64,000 nt of DNA from Bacteroidia bacterium. GTDB taxonomy: Bacteria; Bacteroidota; Bacteroidia; Flavobacteriales; Flavobacteriaceae. The stretch spans positions 124,001-188,000 of the forward strand of contig JAUIMB010000001.1 in assembly GCA_030432635.1 (NCBI GenBank). The letters run 5' to 3'. The notes under the pieces were generated by a model, which was not told the origin of the DNA, made no database searches, and saw only the letters and a list, made by a program, of their open reading frames with translations. The translations under genes and the position numbers were made by a program. Below, one piece after another: positions 1 to 9,976 of the stretch (position 1 is the stretch's first letter; each line of letters begins with the position of its first letter).

Positions 1-75
1 AACATCATGTTCTTTGTTTTGAGCAAAGCAAAAAAAGCTACAACATGCTATTACAAAGAAGAATCTCATACAATA

Positions 76-891
76 CTATTGATTGCCTAAAATAATAGGC
101 ATTCCTGAATCACCAGAACCAATGATTACCACTTTACTGTTTGGGGATTCTGCCAATTTATTGGTCGCTTCAATACCTTTATCCTGAAGAATCTTATCCG
201 TTAGTGAAGCGCTTAGGATTTTGTTAGCATCAGCTTTTCCTTGTGCTTCAATACGTTGACGTTCGGCTTCCTTTTGGGCTGTAACCAACCTAAACTCATA
301 TTCCAACGATTCTTGTTCTTGTTTTAGTTTTCGTTCGATTGCTTCTTTAATCGTAGGTGGTAACGTAACATCCCTTACCAAGATTTCATCGAGTACAATA
401 AATTGGTCGTCTACGATTTTCTTGGTCTCTTCAAATATTTCTTTTTGGATAGCATCCCTTTTACTTGAATACAATTGTTCTGGTGTGTAGCGTCCAACAA
501 CACTTCGTGCAGCCGAACGAATGGTTGGCAAAATGATGCGTTGCAAATAATTTTCACCAATTTCTTGATGAAGCTTACCTAAGTTTTTTTCATCGGGTTT
601 GTACCATGCAGAAGCATCAAGTTGAATGTCCAACCCATTGGATGATAATACCTTCATTTTTTCGAAAATTTCCTGACGTCGTACTTCATAAACATAAACC
701 TTGTTCCATGGTGCAATGATATGAAACCCTTCTCCTAGTGGTGGTTCGTCGGTAACGACACCTCCTCCAAAGGTTTTATATAATACACCTGCTTCACCAG
801 AACCAATTGTTACGGCAGATTTTGCAAGTAAAATAATAAGTACGATCGCAGCAAAAATAACAGGCACTGCAATTTTAGGTAGCTTTTCCAT
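76..891 (-). CDS. SPFH/Band 7 (prohibitin-like) membrane protein
   Basis: The 271-residue protein has one N-terminal hydrophobic helix (about residues 6-25). An SPFH/Band 7 domain follows, and then a charged, Glu/Lys/Gln-rich coiled-coil segment (about 185-225, containing KLKQEQESLEYEFRLV). This is the usual layout of prohibitin, HflC and stomatin relatives, which form membrane-anchored rings and often modulate FtsH-type proteolysis. The C-terminal tail is short and Gly/Ser rich. The ATG start leaves the membrane anchor complete. It lies 15 nt downstream of the VWA-like gene on the same strand, so co-transcription is possible. Family assignment is firm; the client or partner is not visible from sequence. 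Confidence 0.88.
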   Translation of the reverse strand: MEKLPKIAVPVIFAAIVLIILLAKSAVTIGSGEAGVLYKTFGGGVVTDEPPLGEGFHIIAPWNKVYVYEVRRQEIFEKMKVLSSNGLDIQLDASAWYKPDEKNLGKLHQEIGENYLQRIILPTIRSAARSVVGRYTPEQLYSSKRDAIQKEIFEETKKIVDDQFIVLDEILVRDVTLPPTIKEAIERKLKQEQESLEYEFRLVTAQKEAERQRIEAQGKADANKILSASLTDKILQDKGIEATNKLAESPNSKVVIIGSGDSGMPIILGNQ

Positions 892-906
892 AGTATGTTG
901 TTGTTT

Positions 907-2940
907 TTAAGTTAGTCCGTTGTATTTTCTAATAAACCATTCCGCAGCAAGGCTCAACGCAATAAGTCCGAGTAGATATTTCCAGTCGATTAAAGGTACG
1001 ATTTTTTTAGTGCTTTTTTGAATCGTAGCAAATCGCTTATCGGTTAGTAAATCATCAATAACCTGTGATGTGTTATCAATAAAATATGATTGACCCTTAC
1101 TGTTGGTCGCCAAGCTTTCAAGTTTTGTTACATTGGCATTCAGGAATTGTTGCTCGACATTGTAATCTAGTATTTTGAGCGCTCCAGATTTAGAGATATT
1201 TTCATTATTGACGTTCACTGTAAAGTTATAATCACCAGCTTCCAAACCACTAAGGTCCACTTCATAATTGTTGTTTTTTAATATAAAAGGAAAGGATTTG
1301 ATTGCTTCAGTGTCTTTGTTCTTTAATGTAATATTCAGATTGGCATTGTCTTCAAACTCATAGTTTTTATTGAAAAACTGAGCCGTGATGTTGACATTGT
1401 CATTTCCGTTGTAAAATGATTCGTAGTTCACATTCAGTCTTGTACGACGTTTATTTGTGCTTAGGTATTGTACAAGCTTTCCAATGAAATTATCAAAAGT
1501 ATTAAACGAATTTTCATTGAGATACGCTTGGGCTCGCCAACGCCAAATACCTTCTCCCAATAACAAGGCTTCTCTTCTATCGTTTATTTCAAAAGTGGCC
1601 AATAAAGGTTCTTCCAATTGGTTGCCATTAACGGTTTTGTACAAAATGGTTTCATATGGAATATTGAATGCGGTCTCGCCAAATTCTGATTGTAAAGGTG
1701 GAAATTCGTTAAAATTCAAATGGTCTACAATAAAGGTGGCGTAATTTTGATTTAGCGTTGGTTGATATGCCTCTTTCTGATTGGTTTGTTGCTGTTTGTA
1801 GTTATTCTGAAGTTCATTCAAAAGTGCCCAATTGGTCTTTGCTCCAGCCACAACAATCTTATTGAGCTTGAGCTTGTCAATTTCAGAAAAAAGAGCCTTA
1901 AAATTACTGGTTGGTTGATATACGATGACCAGTTGAAAGTCATTTGGCGCCTTCAGAAATTCTAGAGTAGAAACGATTTTCGCCTGACGTTGTTCATTAC
2001 TCTCTATCGATTTTTTAAGCGCTCCCAAATCTGGATGCAAAATATCAGAGACGATGGCAACATTGGTTTTTTGGTCTATTACTTCAACCGCAAAATTCTT
2101 ACTGTTATTGATGGTGTTTTTTTCATTGTCTAGAGGAAGCACTTGAGCACTATAACTGGTTACGCCAACTCGGTTTGCAGGTAAAGTCAGATTTACAATT
2201 TGGGACGTTTCTGTCTTACTGAAGGTTAATGGCTTTGAAAACACAGTGGAGTTACCTACCGAAATGCGAAGTTGTGTATTCACCGTCGTATTTCCATTGT
2301 AAGTTGCAATGACTTCCACTGGAAACTTATTTTTCAGGTAAGCATAGCGGTTAACGTTCAGCTGCTGTATTTTCAAATCGGTATAGGTCGTAGTGTCACC
2401 TAATATGATTGGAAACACAGGCTGTTTATACCGTTTTGTCATGTAAGCATAATCATTACCGTAGGTTTGATTTCCATCGGAAATGAGCAATGTTGGCGCT
2501 ATTGAGTTATGATAGACTTCCGATAACCGTTGAAATACTAATGCCAAATTGGATTGCTTTTCATTAAAGGTTAGTGAGTCTGTTGGTCGTATGTCTTTGC
2601 CAAAACTATAGAACTCCAAGTTGAAATTCTCGTTGAGTTGGGCATTGGATTTAAGGGAATTGATAAAATCCTGAGTCGAATTTGCTTGATCGAGGTAATT
2701 AATCGATTCAGAATTATCAACGGCTATAACAAGATTAGGCTTTTCGTTATAATAGGTGATACTGTCAAATTTCGGGTTGATCGACAGCATAAAAACCGAT
2801 GCATAAGTTATAAAGCGTAAAGCGGTCAAAACCAAAGCACGTTTACCCTTGATTCTTGATTTATAGCCATACTGAAAAAGCGCTAATAACAGCGCTATGA
2901 TTCCAGATATAACGATATATGTTATGGTTTCTGTTTGCAT
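907..2940 (-). CDS. VWA-like membrane protein
   Basis: The 677-residue protein has two N-terminal transmembrane helices (about 7-25 and 38-57). An extracytoplasmic region with a von Willebrand A-like beginning follows (the NLVIAVDNSESINYL segment near residue 70 supplies a DxSxS MIDAS-like motif). A long beta-rich section comes next, and a final helix near residues 652-670 ends in Arg/Lys. This matches the BatA-like or 'VWA domain-containing' membrane proteins common in Bacteroidota, thought to act in envelope integrity or complex assembly. It is immediately upstream of the SPFH gene on the same strand. No catalytic motif was seen and the specific function is unknown. Confidence 0.75.
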   Translation of the reverse strand: MQTETITYIVISGIIALLLALFQYGYKSRIKGKRALVLTALRFITYASVFMLSINPKFDSITYYNEKPNLVIAVDNSESINYLDQANSTQDFINSLKSNAQLNENFNLEFYSFGKDIRPTDSLTFNEKQSNLALVFQRLSEVYHNSIAPTLLISDGNQTYGNDYAYMTKRYKQPVFPIILGDTTTYTDLKIQQLNVNRYAYLKNKFPVEVIATYNGNTTVNTQLRISVGNSTVFSKPLTFSKTETSQIVNLTLPANRVGVTSYSAQVLPLDNEKNTINNSKNFAVEVIDQKTNVAIVSDILHPDLGALKKSIESNEQRQAKIVSTLEFLKAPNDFQLVIVYQPTSNFKALFSEIDKLKLNKIVVAGAKTNWALLNELQNNYKQQQTNQKEAYQPTLNQNYATFIVDHLNFNEFPPLQSEFGETAFNIPYETILYKTVNGNQLEEPLLATFEINDRREALLLGEGIWRWRAQAYLNENSFNTFDNFIGKLVQYLSTNKRRTRLNVNYESFYNGNDNVNITAQFFNKNYEFEDNANLNITLKNKDTEAIKSFPFILKNNNYEVDLSGLEAGDYNFTVNVNNENISKSGALKILDYNVEQQFLNANVTKLESLATNSKGQSYFIDNTSQVIDDLLTDKRFATIQKSTKKIVPLIDWKYLLGLIALSLAAEWFIRKYNGLT

Positions 2941-3037
2941 AATTAAACTTACAATTACGATTTCAGAATTTCGCTTTTCTGTATCTTATCCTCACACATC
3001 AATTCAAAATCGCCAATTGTAAATTTTTCATCATATA

Positions 3038-3784
3038 TTAAGTTAGCATTCCACCATCAACATTAAGTGTTTGCCCAGTTACATAAGCACTCATGTCACT
3101 TGCTAAAAATACGCAGGCATTGGCAATATCTTCAGGTGTTCCTCCACGCTTTAACGGAATTGAATTACGCCATCCAGCGACCGTATCTTCATCGAGTTTA
3201 GCGGTCATTTCAGTTTCGATAAAACCAGGAGCGATGACGTTACTTCGAATGTTTCTTGAGCCCAATTCCAAGGCCACAGATTTTGAAAATCCGATAATAC
3301 CAGCTTTGGATGCAGCATAATTGGTTTGACCAGCATTACCTTTCACACCAACAACCGAACTCATATTGATAATAGAGCCATTGCGCTGCTTTAGCATGGT
3401 ACGCTGTACCGCTTTTGTCATATTGAATACCGATTTCAAGTTAACTTCAATTACCTTATCGAAATCCTCCTCACCCATTCGCATTAAAAGGTTGTCTTTG
3501 GTGATGCCTGCATTATTGACCAAGATGTCTATACTTCCAAATTCGGCGAGCACCTCTTCGGCAAGTTTTTGGGCATCTTCAAAACTAGCTGCATTGCTTT
3601 GATAACCTTTGGCTTTTATACCTTTGGAATTCAATTCGCTTTCCAAGGCATTTGCCGCTTCTACTGATGAACTGTAGGTGAATGCAACATTGGCTCCATG
3701 TTGTGCAAAAACTTCAGCAATCCCTTTTCCAATGCCTCGACTGGCACCAGTGATGATTGCGGTTTTTCCTTCGAGTAACTTCAT
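3038..3784 (-). CDS. fabG: 3-oxoacyl-ACP reductase FabG
   Basis: This 248-residue classical short-chain dehydrogenase matches FabG in length and motifs. The nucleotide-binding TGASRGIG lies at residues 12-19, NNAG at 90-93, and the catalytic Ser143, Tyr156 and Lys160 (YAASK) are all present. FabG uses NADPH to reduce beta-ketoacyl-ACP in cytoplasmic type II fatty acid synthesis. The C-terminal part (PEDIANACVFLASD, VTGQTLNVDGG) is also typical. It stands alone between the VWA-like gene and a strong terminator, with a TATATTTG -7 motif about 26 nt before the start. Other SDR reductases share the fold, but the FabG signature is very close. Confidence 0.93.
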   Translation of the reverse strand: MKLLEGKTAIITGASRGIGKGIAEVFAQHGANVAFTYSSSVEAANALESELNSKGIKAKGYQSNAASFEDAQKLAEEVLAEFGSIDILVNNAGITKDNLLMRMGEEDFDKVIEVNLKSVFNMTKAVQRTMLKQRNGSIINMSSVVGVKGNAGQTNYAASKAGIIGFSKSVALELGSRNIRSNVIAPGFIETEMTAKLDEDTVAGWRNSIPLKRGGTPEDIANACVFLASDMSAYVTGQTLNVDGGMLT

Positions 3785-3809
3785 CTTCTTATTTTTAAAA
3801 GTTGGTTTT

Positions 3810-3817
3810 CAAATATA
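3810..3817 (-). promoter_or_regulatory. Putative flavobacterial -7 element for fabG
   Basis: The minus strand reads TATATTTG, an exact match to the Bacteroidota -7 consensus TAnnTTTG, about 26 nt upstream of the fabG start. No TTG -33 element was found at the usual spacing, so this is a weak call. Confidence 0.35.
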
Positions 3818-3842
3818 GCAAATACAAGTTACGACGACATTA

Positions 3843-3872
3843 AAAAACCTCACAAAATGTTGTGAGGTTTTT
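3843..3872 (-). terminator. Rho-independent terminator after the M16 peptidase gene
   Basis: A perfect inverted repeat has its arms at 3843-3855 and 3860-3872 with a 4-nt loop. The core is CCTCACAA/TTGTGAGG flanked by A5 and T5, so it can work on either strand. It lies 31 nt beyond the M16 stop codon and separates that gene from fabG. Confidence 0.85.
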
Positions 3873-3902
3873 AACATTGTTACTTGTGCTATGTCAAACG
3901 AT

Positions 3903-6875
3903 TTACATTTTGATTTCTTCGGGTTGTTCATAATTGAAAAGATAATCGACATCCATTTCTTGAACCTTGCCTAATTTGCTTAAGGCTTTAAAATCGATAT
4001 CTTTTTTATTTCCAATTACCATGACATTATAGGTTTCTCCCTTGATGTTCTCATTAAAGAATGTCTTTAGGTCTTCCATGGTCATGTTTTTAATGGTGTT
4101 ATAAATTTCCTCTCGATTATCGTTGTCGATCCCTAATTTTTTAAGACGCTCGTAATTCCAAAAGATGTTGGATTTTGTGATACGTTGAGCAGCCAATTTT
4201 TTTAAGGTAGATTCTTTTGCTGCGTTAAACTGCTCTTCGGCTTCTGGCATGTTGGTCATTAAGTCCATCATGGCATCAACAGCCTGAGGCATTTTGTTAG
4301 CTTGTGTACCGATATAGGCCATCACATAATTTGAATCTTCCATTTTATTGGCAGTACTGTAGCTTGAAAACGCTGAATACGCCAAGGATTTAGACTCTCG
4401 GATTTCTTGGAAAACGATAGATGACAAACCGCTACCAAAATAGGTGTTGAATAAGGTGGATGCCGCCATGTTTTCTGCTTTAAACGGTTCTCCTTTTGCC
4501 AAGAACAGCATTTCAGATTGCACCATGTCAAAATCAACAAAGTACACATTACCACCCGTTTCTTTTTCTAGATAAGCCATGGCTTCAGGATATCCATTTA
4601 ATTGATCAGAAACCTTATGGTTGGCATTTAAGGCAGCGACAGCAGCTTCCATATCTTTTCCATAGTAGAAAATGCGTTGCTCATAATTTTTCATCCCTTT
4701 TATGATCTCTACCAATTCCGCAGGATCCATAGCATTCAATTCAGAAATCTGGAAAATGTTTCTCAAACGGGAATTTTCACCATATTTTCCGAAGTTCATT
4801 AAACCACTCCAAAGAATGCTTCCTTTTTGGGTTTTGTTATCCTTTCTTCCTTTGGCAATAGACTCCACATATTTGTCATAAGCTTCTTGGTCAGGAACAG
4901 CATTGTTCCATAAGTGTTCTAAAAGCTCTAAGCCTTTTGGCAGGTTCTCTTTGATACCGCTGAGTCCGACATAAGTGGTCTCTGCTCCTGCACTGACATA
5001 ATAGTTAATACCTAATTTGTAAAACTCCTTTTTCAGTTCTTCGGCAGAATATTTGTCAGTTCCCAAATACTCCATATATCCTGCAGCAAGTCCTAATTTT
5101 TTATCATTATCACTTCCCATATCAAAAATGATATTCATATTGAATAAATCATTTCTTTCATTATTAATATAGGACACTTCGATTCCGTTATCAGTTTGGG
5201 TTTGTTTGATTTCCTTTTTGTAATCAATGAACTTTGGCTGTAGCGGCTCAGATTCGATAGCATTGAAGTTTACTAAATAATCGGAACTTTTCTCTCTATT
5301 TAAATTTACAGGTGTGATGCCTGGATTCTCTACTTTGACGATGTTAGGATCTTCACCTTGTCGCTTATAGGTCACTACATAATTGTCTTTATAGAACCCA
5401 TTGGCAAAGTCTACCAATTCTTGCTTAGTGATCTTTCTTAAGTCATCTAAAAACGCTACACGCCCTTTCCAGTCCAGTTCTTTGATAAAGGCTTCAACAT
5501 ACATGTTGGCCAAAGCTGTATTGTTCTCATATTGTTGTGTTTCATTTAATTTAAGGTCGTTGATAACAGCATCCAACATCCATTCATCAAATTCACCAGT
5601 TTTTAATTTTTCAACTTGTTCCAACAACAATGCTTTAACATCATCCAAGGTTTGACCTTCTTTTGGTGTTCCTGTGAAAGTGTGATAGCCATATTCCTTT
5701 AAGAACGTCGGTGAACATCCAGCGCGTTGTACCACTTGTTTTTGATTAAGGTTAAGGTCAATTAATCCAGCCGTTCCATTTGCTAGAATCATATCGCACA
5801 TGGTTACTAACTTTTCTTCTTCGGTTCCAGCAGCATCTGTTCTAAACGCAATTGAGATATTTTCAGCAGTTGGTCCAAAAACTTCCTTAGTTATAGGCTG
5901 TGTAATTGGATCTTCTTTAGGTAATGTAGGATGCACAACTTCTTTTCTCTCAAATTTTCCGAAGGCATTATTGACCTCTTTTATGGTTGTGTCAAAATCA
6001 AAATCACCGACTAAAACCATGGCCATATTATTTGGCACATAATACTTGTCAAAATAATTATGAATATCAACCATTGAAGGATTTTTAAGGTGTTCACCTA
6101 TACCGATCGTCGTTTGCTGGCCGTAAGGATGATTTGGAAACAGGCCATCCAACATAGCTGCATAGCGTTTTCTGAAATCGTTGTCCTGACCTCTATTGAA
6201 TTCTTCAAAAACCGCTTCAAGTTCAGTGTGGAACAATCTTAAGACCAACTGACTGAAACGCTCGCTTTCAACGGTAAGCCATTTTTTAAGTTCGTTAGCA
6301 GGAATTTTATTAACGTAAACGGTTTGCTCAAACCAGGTGTAAGCATTGGTTCCAGTAGCACCAAGTGAGGCTACCATTTTGTCATATTCGTTAGCGATGC
6401 TGTGGTTGGAAGCCTCGAGAGAAACTTCATCAATTTGTTTGTATATGGCCTTTTTCTTTTCGGGATCGGTTTCGGCTCTGTGTTGCTCGTATAATTCAGA
6501 AATACGATCTAAATATTCCTTTTCCTTTTCCCAGTCTGCCGTACCAATTTCATCAGTACCTTTAAATACCATGTGCTCCAAATAATGCGCTAGTCCTGTA
6601 GATTCCTTTGGATCATAATTAGATCCAGCTCGAACTGCAATATACGTTTGGATTTTTGGCTCATCACTATTTTTGCTGAGATAGACCTTAAGGCCATTGT
6701 CCAAGGTATACAATCGTAAACCTGTTGGGTCGTTGGCTACGGTTTCATAGGTAAGGCCATTGGCATCCGTTTTGGATTCGATGGCATACGCCATGTCTTT
6801 TGATGTGTTATCTTTCTTGCAATTGTAAGCCAAGCTCACAAGAATCAATAGCATAACTAACTTGATGTGTTTCAT
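3903..6875 (-). CDS. M16 family zinc metallopeptidase, lipoprotein-like
   Basis: The 990-residue protein contains the inverted zinc motif HxxEH (HYLEH, residues 97-101) that defines the M16 (pitrilysin/insulinase) family. The acidic segment EAVFEEFNRG further on probably carries the third metal ligand. The length fits a full four-lobe single-chain peptidase, with an active N-terminal half and an inactive C-terminal half. The N-terminus is hydrophobic and followed by Cys19 and Lys-Lys, suggesting a lipoprotein, although the -1 residue (Asn) is unusual for a lipobox. It probably degrades peptides in the periplasm or at the outer membrane. It lies downstream of sucD but is separated from it by a terminator. 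Confidence 0.9.
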   Translation of the reverse strand: MKHIKLVMLLILVSLAYNCKKDNTSKDMAYAIESKTDANGLTYETVANDPTGLRLYTLDNGLKVYLSKNSDEPKIQTYIAVRAGSNYDPKESTGLAHYLEHMVFKGTDEIGTADWEKEKEYLDRISELYEQHRAETDPEKKKAIYKQIDEVSLEASNHSIANEYDKMVASLGATGTNAYTWFEQTVYVNKIPANELKKWLTVESERFSQLVLRLFHTELEAVFEEFNRGQDNDFRKRYAAMLDGLFPNHPYGQQTTIGIGEHLKNPSMVDIHNYFDKYYVPNNMAMVLVGDFDFDTTIKEVNNAFGKFERKEVVHPTLPKEDPITQPITKEVFGPTAENISIAFRTDAAGTEEEKLVTMCDMILANGTAGLIDLNLNQKQVVQRAGCSPTFLKEYGYHTFTGTPKEGQTLDDVKALLLEQVEKLKTGEFDEWMLDAVINDLKLNETQQYENNTALANMYVEAFIKELDWKGRVAFLDDLRKITKQELVDFANGFYKDNYVVTYKRQGEDPNIVKVENPGITPVNLNREKSSDYLVNFNAIESEPLQPKFIDYKKEIKQTQTDNGIEVSYINNERNDLFNMNIIFDMGSDNDKKLGLAAGYMEYLGTDKYSAEELKKEFYKLGINYYVSAGAETTYVGLSGIKENLPKGLELLEHLWNNAVPDQEAYDKYVESIAKGRKDNKTQKGSILWSGLMNFGKYGENSRLRNIFQISELNAMDPAELVEIIKGMKNYEQRIFYYGKDMEAAVAALNANHKVSDQLNGYPEAMAYLEKETGGNVYFVDFDMVQSEMLFLAKGEPFKAENMAASTLFNTYFGSGLSSIVFQEIRESKSLAYSAFSSYSTANKMEDSNYVMAYIGTQANKMPQAVDAMMDLMTNMPEAEEQFNAAKESTLKKLAAQRITKSNIFWNYERLKKLGIDNDNREEIYNTIKNMTMEDLKTFFNENIKGETYNVMVIGNKKDIDFKALSKLGKVQEMDVDYLFNYEQPEEIKM

Positions 6876-6895
6876 ATCTTAGTTGATTAATTAGT

Positions 6896-6932
6896 AAAAA
6901 AAATTCCGTTGAACAAGTTACAGTCAACGGAA
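6896..6932 (-). terminator. Rho-independent terminator after sucD
   Basis: The arms TTCCGTTGA (6904-6912) and TCAACGGAA (6924-6932) flank an 11-nt loop. On the minus strand the stem is followed directly by eight Ts (complement of 6896-6903). It lies about 47 nt past the sucD stop and just before the M16 gene. Confidence 0.85.
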
Positions 6933-6978
6933 TAATAACGAAATGCTTTTGTGTTTATTTTAACATGATTATAGTTTA

Positions 6979-7851
6979 TTAAGCCATAACCTCTGCTACT
7001 TTCTTTCCAATTTCGGCAGGCGAATCCACAACGTGTATACCACAGGCACGCATAATTTTCTTTTTAGCTTGTGCAGTATCGTCACTTCCTCCAACGATCG
7101 CTCCAGCGTGACCCATGGTTCGTCCAGCAGGAGCTGTTTCACCAGCAATAAAGCCTACTACTGGCTTTTTGCTACCACTATTTTTATACCAATTTGCAGC
7201 ATCCGCTTCCAATTGTCCTCCAATTTCACCTATCATGACAACGGCTTCAGTTTCTGGATCATTGATCAAAAGTTCAACCGCTTCCTTAGTGGTCGTACCA
7301 ATGATAGGATCACCACCAATACCAATGGCTGTAGTAATGCCTAAGCCTTGTTTAACTACTTGATCTGCCGCTTCGTATGTTAACGTACCTGATTTTGAAA
7401 CAATACCTACTTTTCCTTTTTTGAAAACAAAACCAGGCATGATGCCTACTTTGGCTTCTTCTGGCGTGATTACACCAGGACAATTAGGACCAACCAAACG
7501 GCAATCCCTATTCTTGATATAGTCAGCAGCCTTGATCATATCACCAACAGGAATACCTTCGGTAATTGTGATAATGACTTTTATTCCAGCGTCAGCAGCT
7601 TCCATTATAGCATCGGCAGCAAATGCAGGTGGTACAAAAATAATTGTGGTGTCTGCTCCAACTTCCTTGACAGCTTCTTCAACAGTATTGAATACAGGTT
7701 TGTCTAAGTGTACTTGACCACCTTTTCCAGGAGTAACACCTCCAACGACATTGGTTCCGTATTCAATCATTTGACCAGCGTGAAAAGTACCTTCACTACC
7801 TGTAAAACCTTGTACGATTATTTTTGAATCCTTATTAACTAGAACGCTCAT
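6979..7851 (-). CDS. sucD: Succinyl-CoA synthetase alpha subunit
   Basis: The 290-residue protein has the CoA-binding Rossmann start ([13 protein letters not shown]), the central [12 protein letters not shown] block and the phosphohistidine segment GHAGAIVGG with the histidine at about residue 248. With SucC it interconverts succinyl-CoA and succinate with nucleotide triphosphate formation in the TCA cycle. SucC is not in the window; separate sucC and sucD loci are common in Bacteroidota. It follows the lpx/efp genes on the same strand after a 166-nt gap and ends at a strong terminator. Confidence 0.96.
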   Translation of the reverse strand: MSVLVNKDSKIIVQGFTGSEGTFHAGQMIEYGTNVVGGVTPGKGGQVHLDKPVFNTVEEAVKEVGADTTIIFVPPAFAADAIMEAADAGIKVIITITEGIPVGDMIKAADYIKNRDCRLVGPNCPGVITPEEAKVGIMPGFVFKKGKVGIVSKSGTLTYEAADQVVKQGLGITTAIGIGGDPIIGTTTKEAVELLINDPETEAVVMIGEIGGQLEADAANWYKNSGSKKPVVGFIAGETAPAGRTMGHAGAIVGGSDDTAQAKKKIMRACGIHVVDSPAEIGKKVAEVMA

Positions 7852-8017
7852 TTGTTTGTTTTTTTAACAAGTTGACTTCAGAAAGTGCTCTAAAACCAAC
7901 ATTTATGACTATTGATTAAAATTGAATTTATGTATTGAAACCTTAATTTCCCATTCAGATTTGCGATGACAAAAATAAGGGTTTACCAATGATTTTTAAA
8001 AGAATTTAAACTTTAAT

Positions 8018-8407
8018 TTAGGCAAAGGAATTTAAACTTTCGACACTGTGATCTGCAAGCTGACTAATTTCAAACCCTCTATACAATTTACCATCCTTTG
8101 TTTCCCATATAGAAATGAAATGTGCAATTGGATCTTCTTTTTCTTCTCTTTCTATAGACGTGGCATAAATGGTATAGCGAGCAGTAATGGTAGTATTATC
8201 CTCAAGGATATGACTCAGACGATATGAGAATGAATGGAATGATTGCTTTATGCCCAATACAATTTCGGAGATATCATCGAAGTTCATGACCCGATAACCT
8301 TTAGTACTGTGCCATTTAACTTTACAATCTTTGTGAAAGTATTGCATGACATCATCCTGAGCCACATCTGAACTGTAAAGCGCCTTAACTATTTCTTTTG
8401 CTGACAT
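8018..8407 (-). CDS. NTF2-like (SnoaL-type) small protein
   Basis: The 129-residue protein has the alpha+beta composition of the NTF2-like superfamily. An N-terminal helix (IVKALYSSD) is followed by a strand pair around KVKWHSTKGYRVMNFDDI. A sheet-rich half (ITARYTIYATSIE, IAHFISIWETKDGKLYRGFEISQ) then ends in the typical 'W.....G.I......' pattern. Members range from small-molecule isomerases to ligand-binding proteins, and nothing visible fixes the substrate. It starts 1 nt after the upstream LpxD-like gene stops, so it is probably translated from the same transcript. Confidence 0.7.
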   Translation of the reverse strand: MSAKEIVKALYSSDVAQDDVMQYFHKDCKVKWHSTKGYRVMNFDDISEIVLGIKQSFHSFSYRLSHILEDNTTITARYTIYATSIEREEKEDPIAHFISIWETKDGKLYRGFEISQLADHSVESLNSFA

Positions 8408-8408
8408 G

Positions 8409-9344
8409 CTATTGGTTTTTTAGTTTTTCGAGAATTTCAGGAATCTTTCTAATGGCAGCAATTTCCTTGTATTTACTTCTGAAGTCATCAGCTGGGATGC
8501 CAAAATAGCTTTTATGGCCTTCCAACGATTTACTCACACCTGCTTTTGCTGAAATCACTGCTTTGGTTCCAATGGTGATTCCACTGGTGATTCCTACTTG
8601 TCCCCAAATTGTAACTTCATCCTCAATAACAACACATCCTGCAATTCCTACTTGGGATGCGATTAAACACTTTTTTCCGATTACGGTATCGTGTCCAACT
8701 TGAATTTGATTATCTAATTTTGAACCTTCCCCTATAATTGTATCTGCAGTTACTCCCTTATCGATGGTACAACCAGCTCCAATATCGACATTGTCTTTTA
8801 TTACGACTCGTCCACCAGACTTCAGTTGGTCAAAACCTTCAGGTCTATTTTTGTAATAGAAGGCACTTGCACCTAAAATTGTTCCTGCATGAATGGTCAC
8901 GTTGTCTCCAATAACAGTGTCATCATAGATGCTCACATTGGAATGAATCACACAATTATTACCAATAGTAACATTGTTACCAATAAAGCAATTGGGTTGA
9001 ATGATTGTGTTTTCTCCAACTTTTGACGAGTTAGAGATTGGGATATTGGAGGATTGAAACGGTTTAAAATGAAGCGTTAGTTTATTAAAATCGCGAAAAG
9101 GATCCTCACTAATGAGCAAGGCCTTACCTTCAGGGCAATCGACTTTTTTATTGATAAGAACAATTGTTGCCGCAGAATCTAGGGCTTTATCATAATATTT
9201 GGGATGATCGACAAATACGATGTCTCCAGGTTCGACGACATGAATTTCATTCATTCCCAAAACTGGAAAGTCGTCTGCACCAACATAATCAGCCGAAATT
9301 AAGAGCGCAATATCTTTAAGTGCATATGGCTTAGGGAACTTCAT
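8409..9344 (-). CDS. LpxD-like left-handed beta-helix acyltransferase (second copy)
   Basis: The 311-residue protein has an N-terminal uridine-binding-like domain (about 1-95). Many hexapeptide repeats (I/V-G-x-x-x-x) follow, for example IGDNVTIHAGTILGASAFYY and VGHDTVIGKKCLIASQVGIAG; the latter matches the LpxD region around its catalytic His. It is shorter than, and divergent from, the canonical LpxD at 12249-13277. It could be a UDP-3-O-acyl-glucosamine N-acyltransferase isozyme or act on another sugar nucleotide. It sits directly downstream of efp (8 nt) in the lipid A operon. The fold is certain, the substrate inferred. Confidence 0.8.
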   Translation of the reverse strand: MKFPKPYALKDIALLISADYVGADDFPVLGMNEIHVVEPGDIVFVDHPKYYDKALDSAATIVLINKKVDCPEGKALLISEDPFRDFNKLTLHFKPFQSSNIPISNSSKVGENTIIQPNCFIGNNVTIGNNCVIHSNVSIYDDTVIGDNVTIHAGTILGASAFYYKNRPEGFDQLKSGGRVVIKDNVDIGAGCTIDKGVTADTIIGEGSKLDNQIQVGHDTVIGKKCLIASQVGIAGCVVIEDEVTIWGQVGITSGITIGTKAVISAKAGVSKSLEGHKSYFGIPADDFRSKYKEIAAIRKIPEILEKLKNQ

Positions 9345-9352
9345 TCTGAATT

Positions 9353-9919
9353 TTACTCTTTAATACGTTCTTTATAGGTGCCCTTTTCGGTTTCAATCTT
9401 TATTTTATCACCTTCATTGATAAACAAAGGTACATTAACTGTTGCGCCAGTTTCAACTGTAGCTGGTTTGGTTGCATTTGTTGCTGTATTACCTTTAACT
9501 CCAGGTTCTGTATGGGTAACTTCAAGGATAACACTTCCTGGCATTTCCACAGATAACGGCATGTTGTCTTCCGTGTTGATCAAAACCGTAACGACTTCCC
9601 CTTCTTTCATCAATTCAGGTCTGTCTAAAGCAGCTTCCAATAATCTGATCTGTGTGTAATCGGCTTCATTCATAAAATGGTAAAATTCACCATCATTGTA
9701 GAGGTACTGAAACTTGTGTGTTTCAACACGTACATCGTCGATTTTATGTCCTGCAGAAAAGGTGTTGTCAATCACTTTTCCTGTCGTTACACTTTTTAAT
9801 TTAGTTCTCACAAATGCAGGACCCTTTCCAGGTTTTACATGAAGGAACTCAATAATTTTGTAGATGTCATGATTATATCTTATACATAAACCATTGCGTA
9901 TGTCTGATGTGTTTGCCAT
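9353..9919 (-). CDS. efp: Elongation factor P
   Basis: The 188-residue protein has the three-barrel EF-P layout: an N-terminal KOW-like domain with the tip loop PGKGPAF (Lys32), a middle OB domain and a C-terminal OB domain with the conserved GDKIKIETEKGTYKERI ending. EF-P relieves ribosome stalling at polyproline stretches. Lys32 is at the position that some bacteria modify; no epmA or epmB is present here. It lies inside the lpx operon, which is a common Bacteroidota arrangement. Confidence 0.96.
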   Translation of the reverse strand: MANTSDIRNGLCIRYNHDIYKIIEFLHVKPGKGPAFVRTKLKSVTTGKVIDNTFSAGHKIDDVRVETHKFQYLYNDGEFYHFMNEADYTQIRLLEAALDRPELMKEGEVVTVLINTEDNMPLSVEMPGSVILEVTHTEPGVKGNTATNATKPATVETGATVNVPLFINEGDKIKIETEKGTYKERIKE

Positions 9920-9976
9920 ATTTTATGTTTAACTGTGTTTAGTATTTAATTGCTGAGTTGTTTACAGGAACAACTG

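Noticed and set aside
7033-7344. A 103-codon plus-strand ORF opposite sucD
   Set aside because: It is an antisense shadow of the highly conserved sucD gene, with no promoter and no family resemblance.
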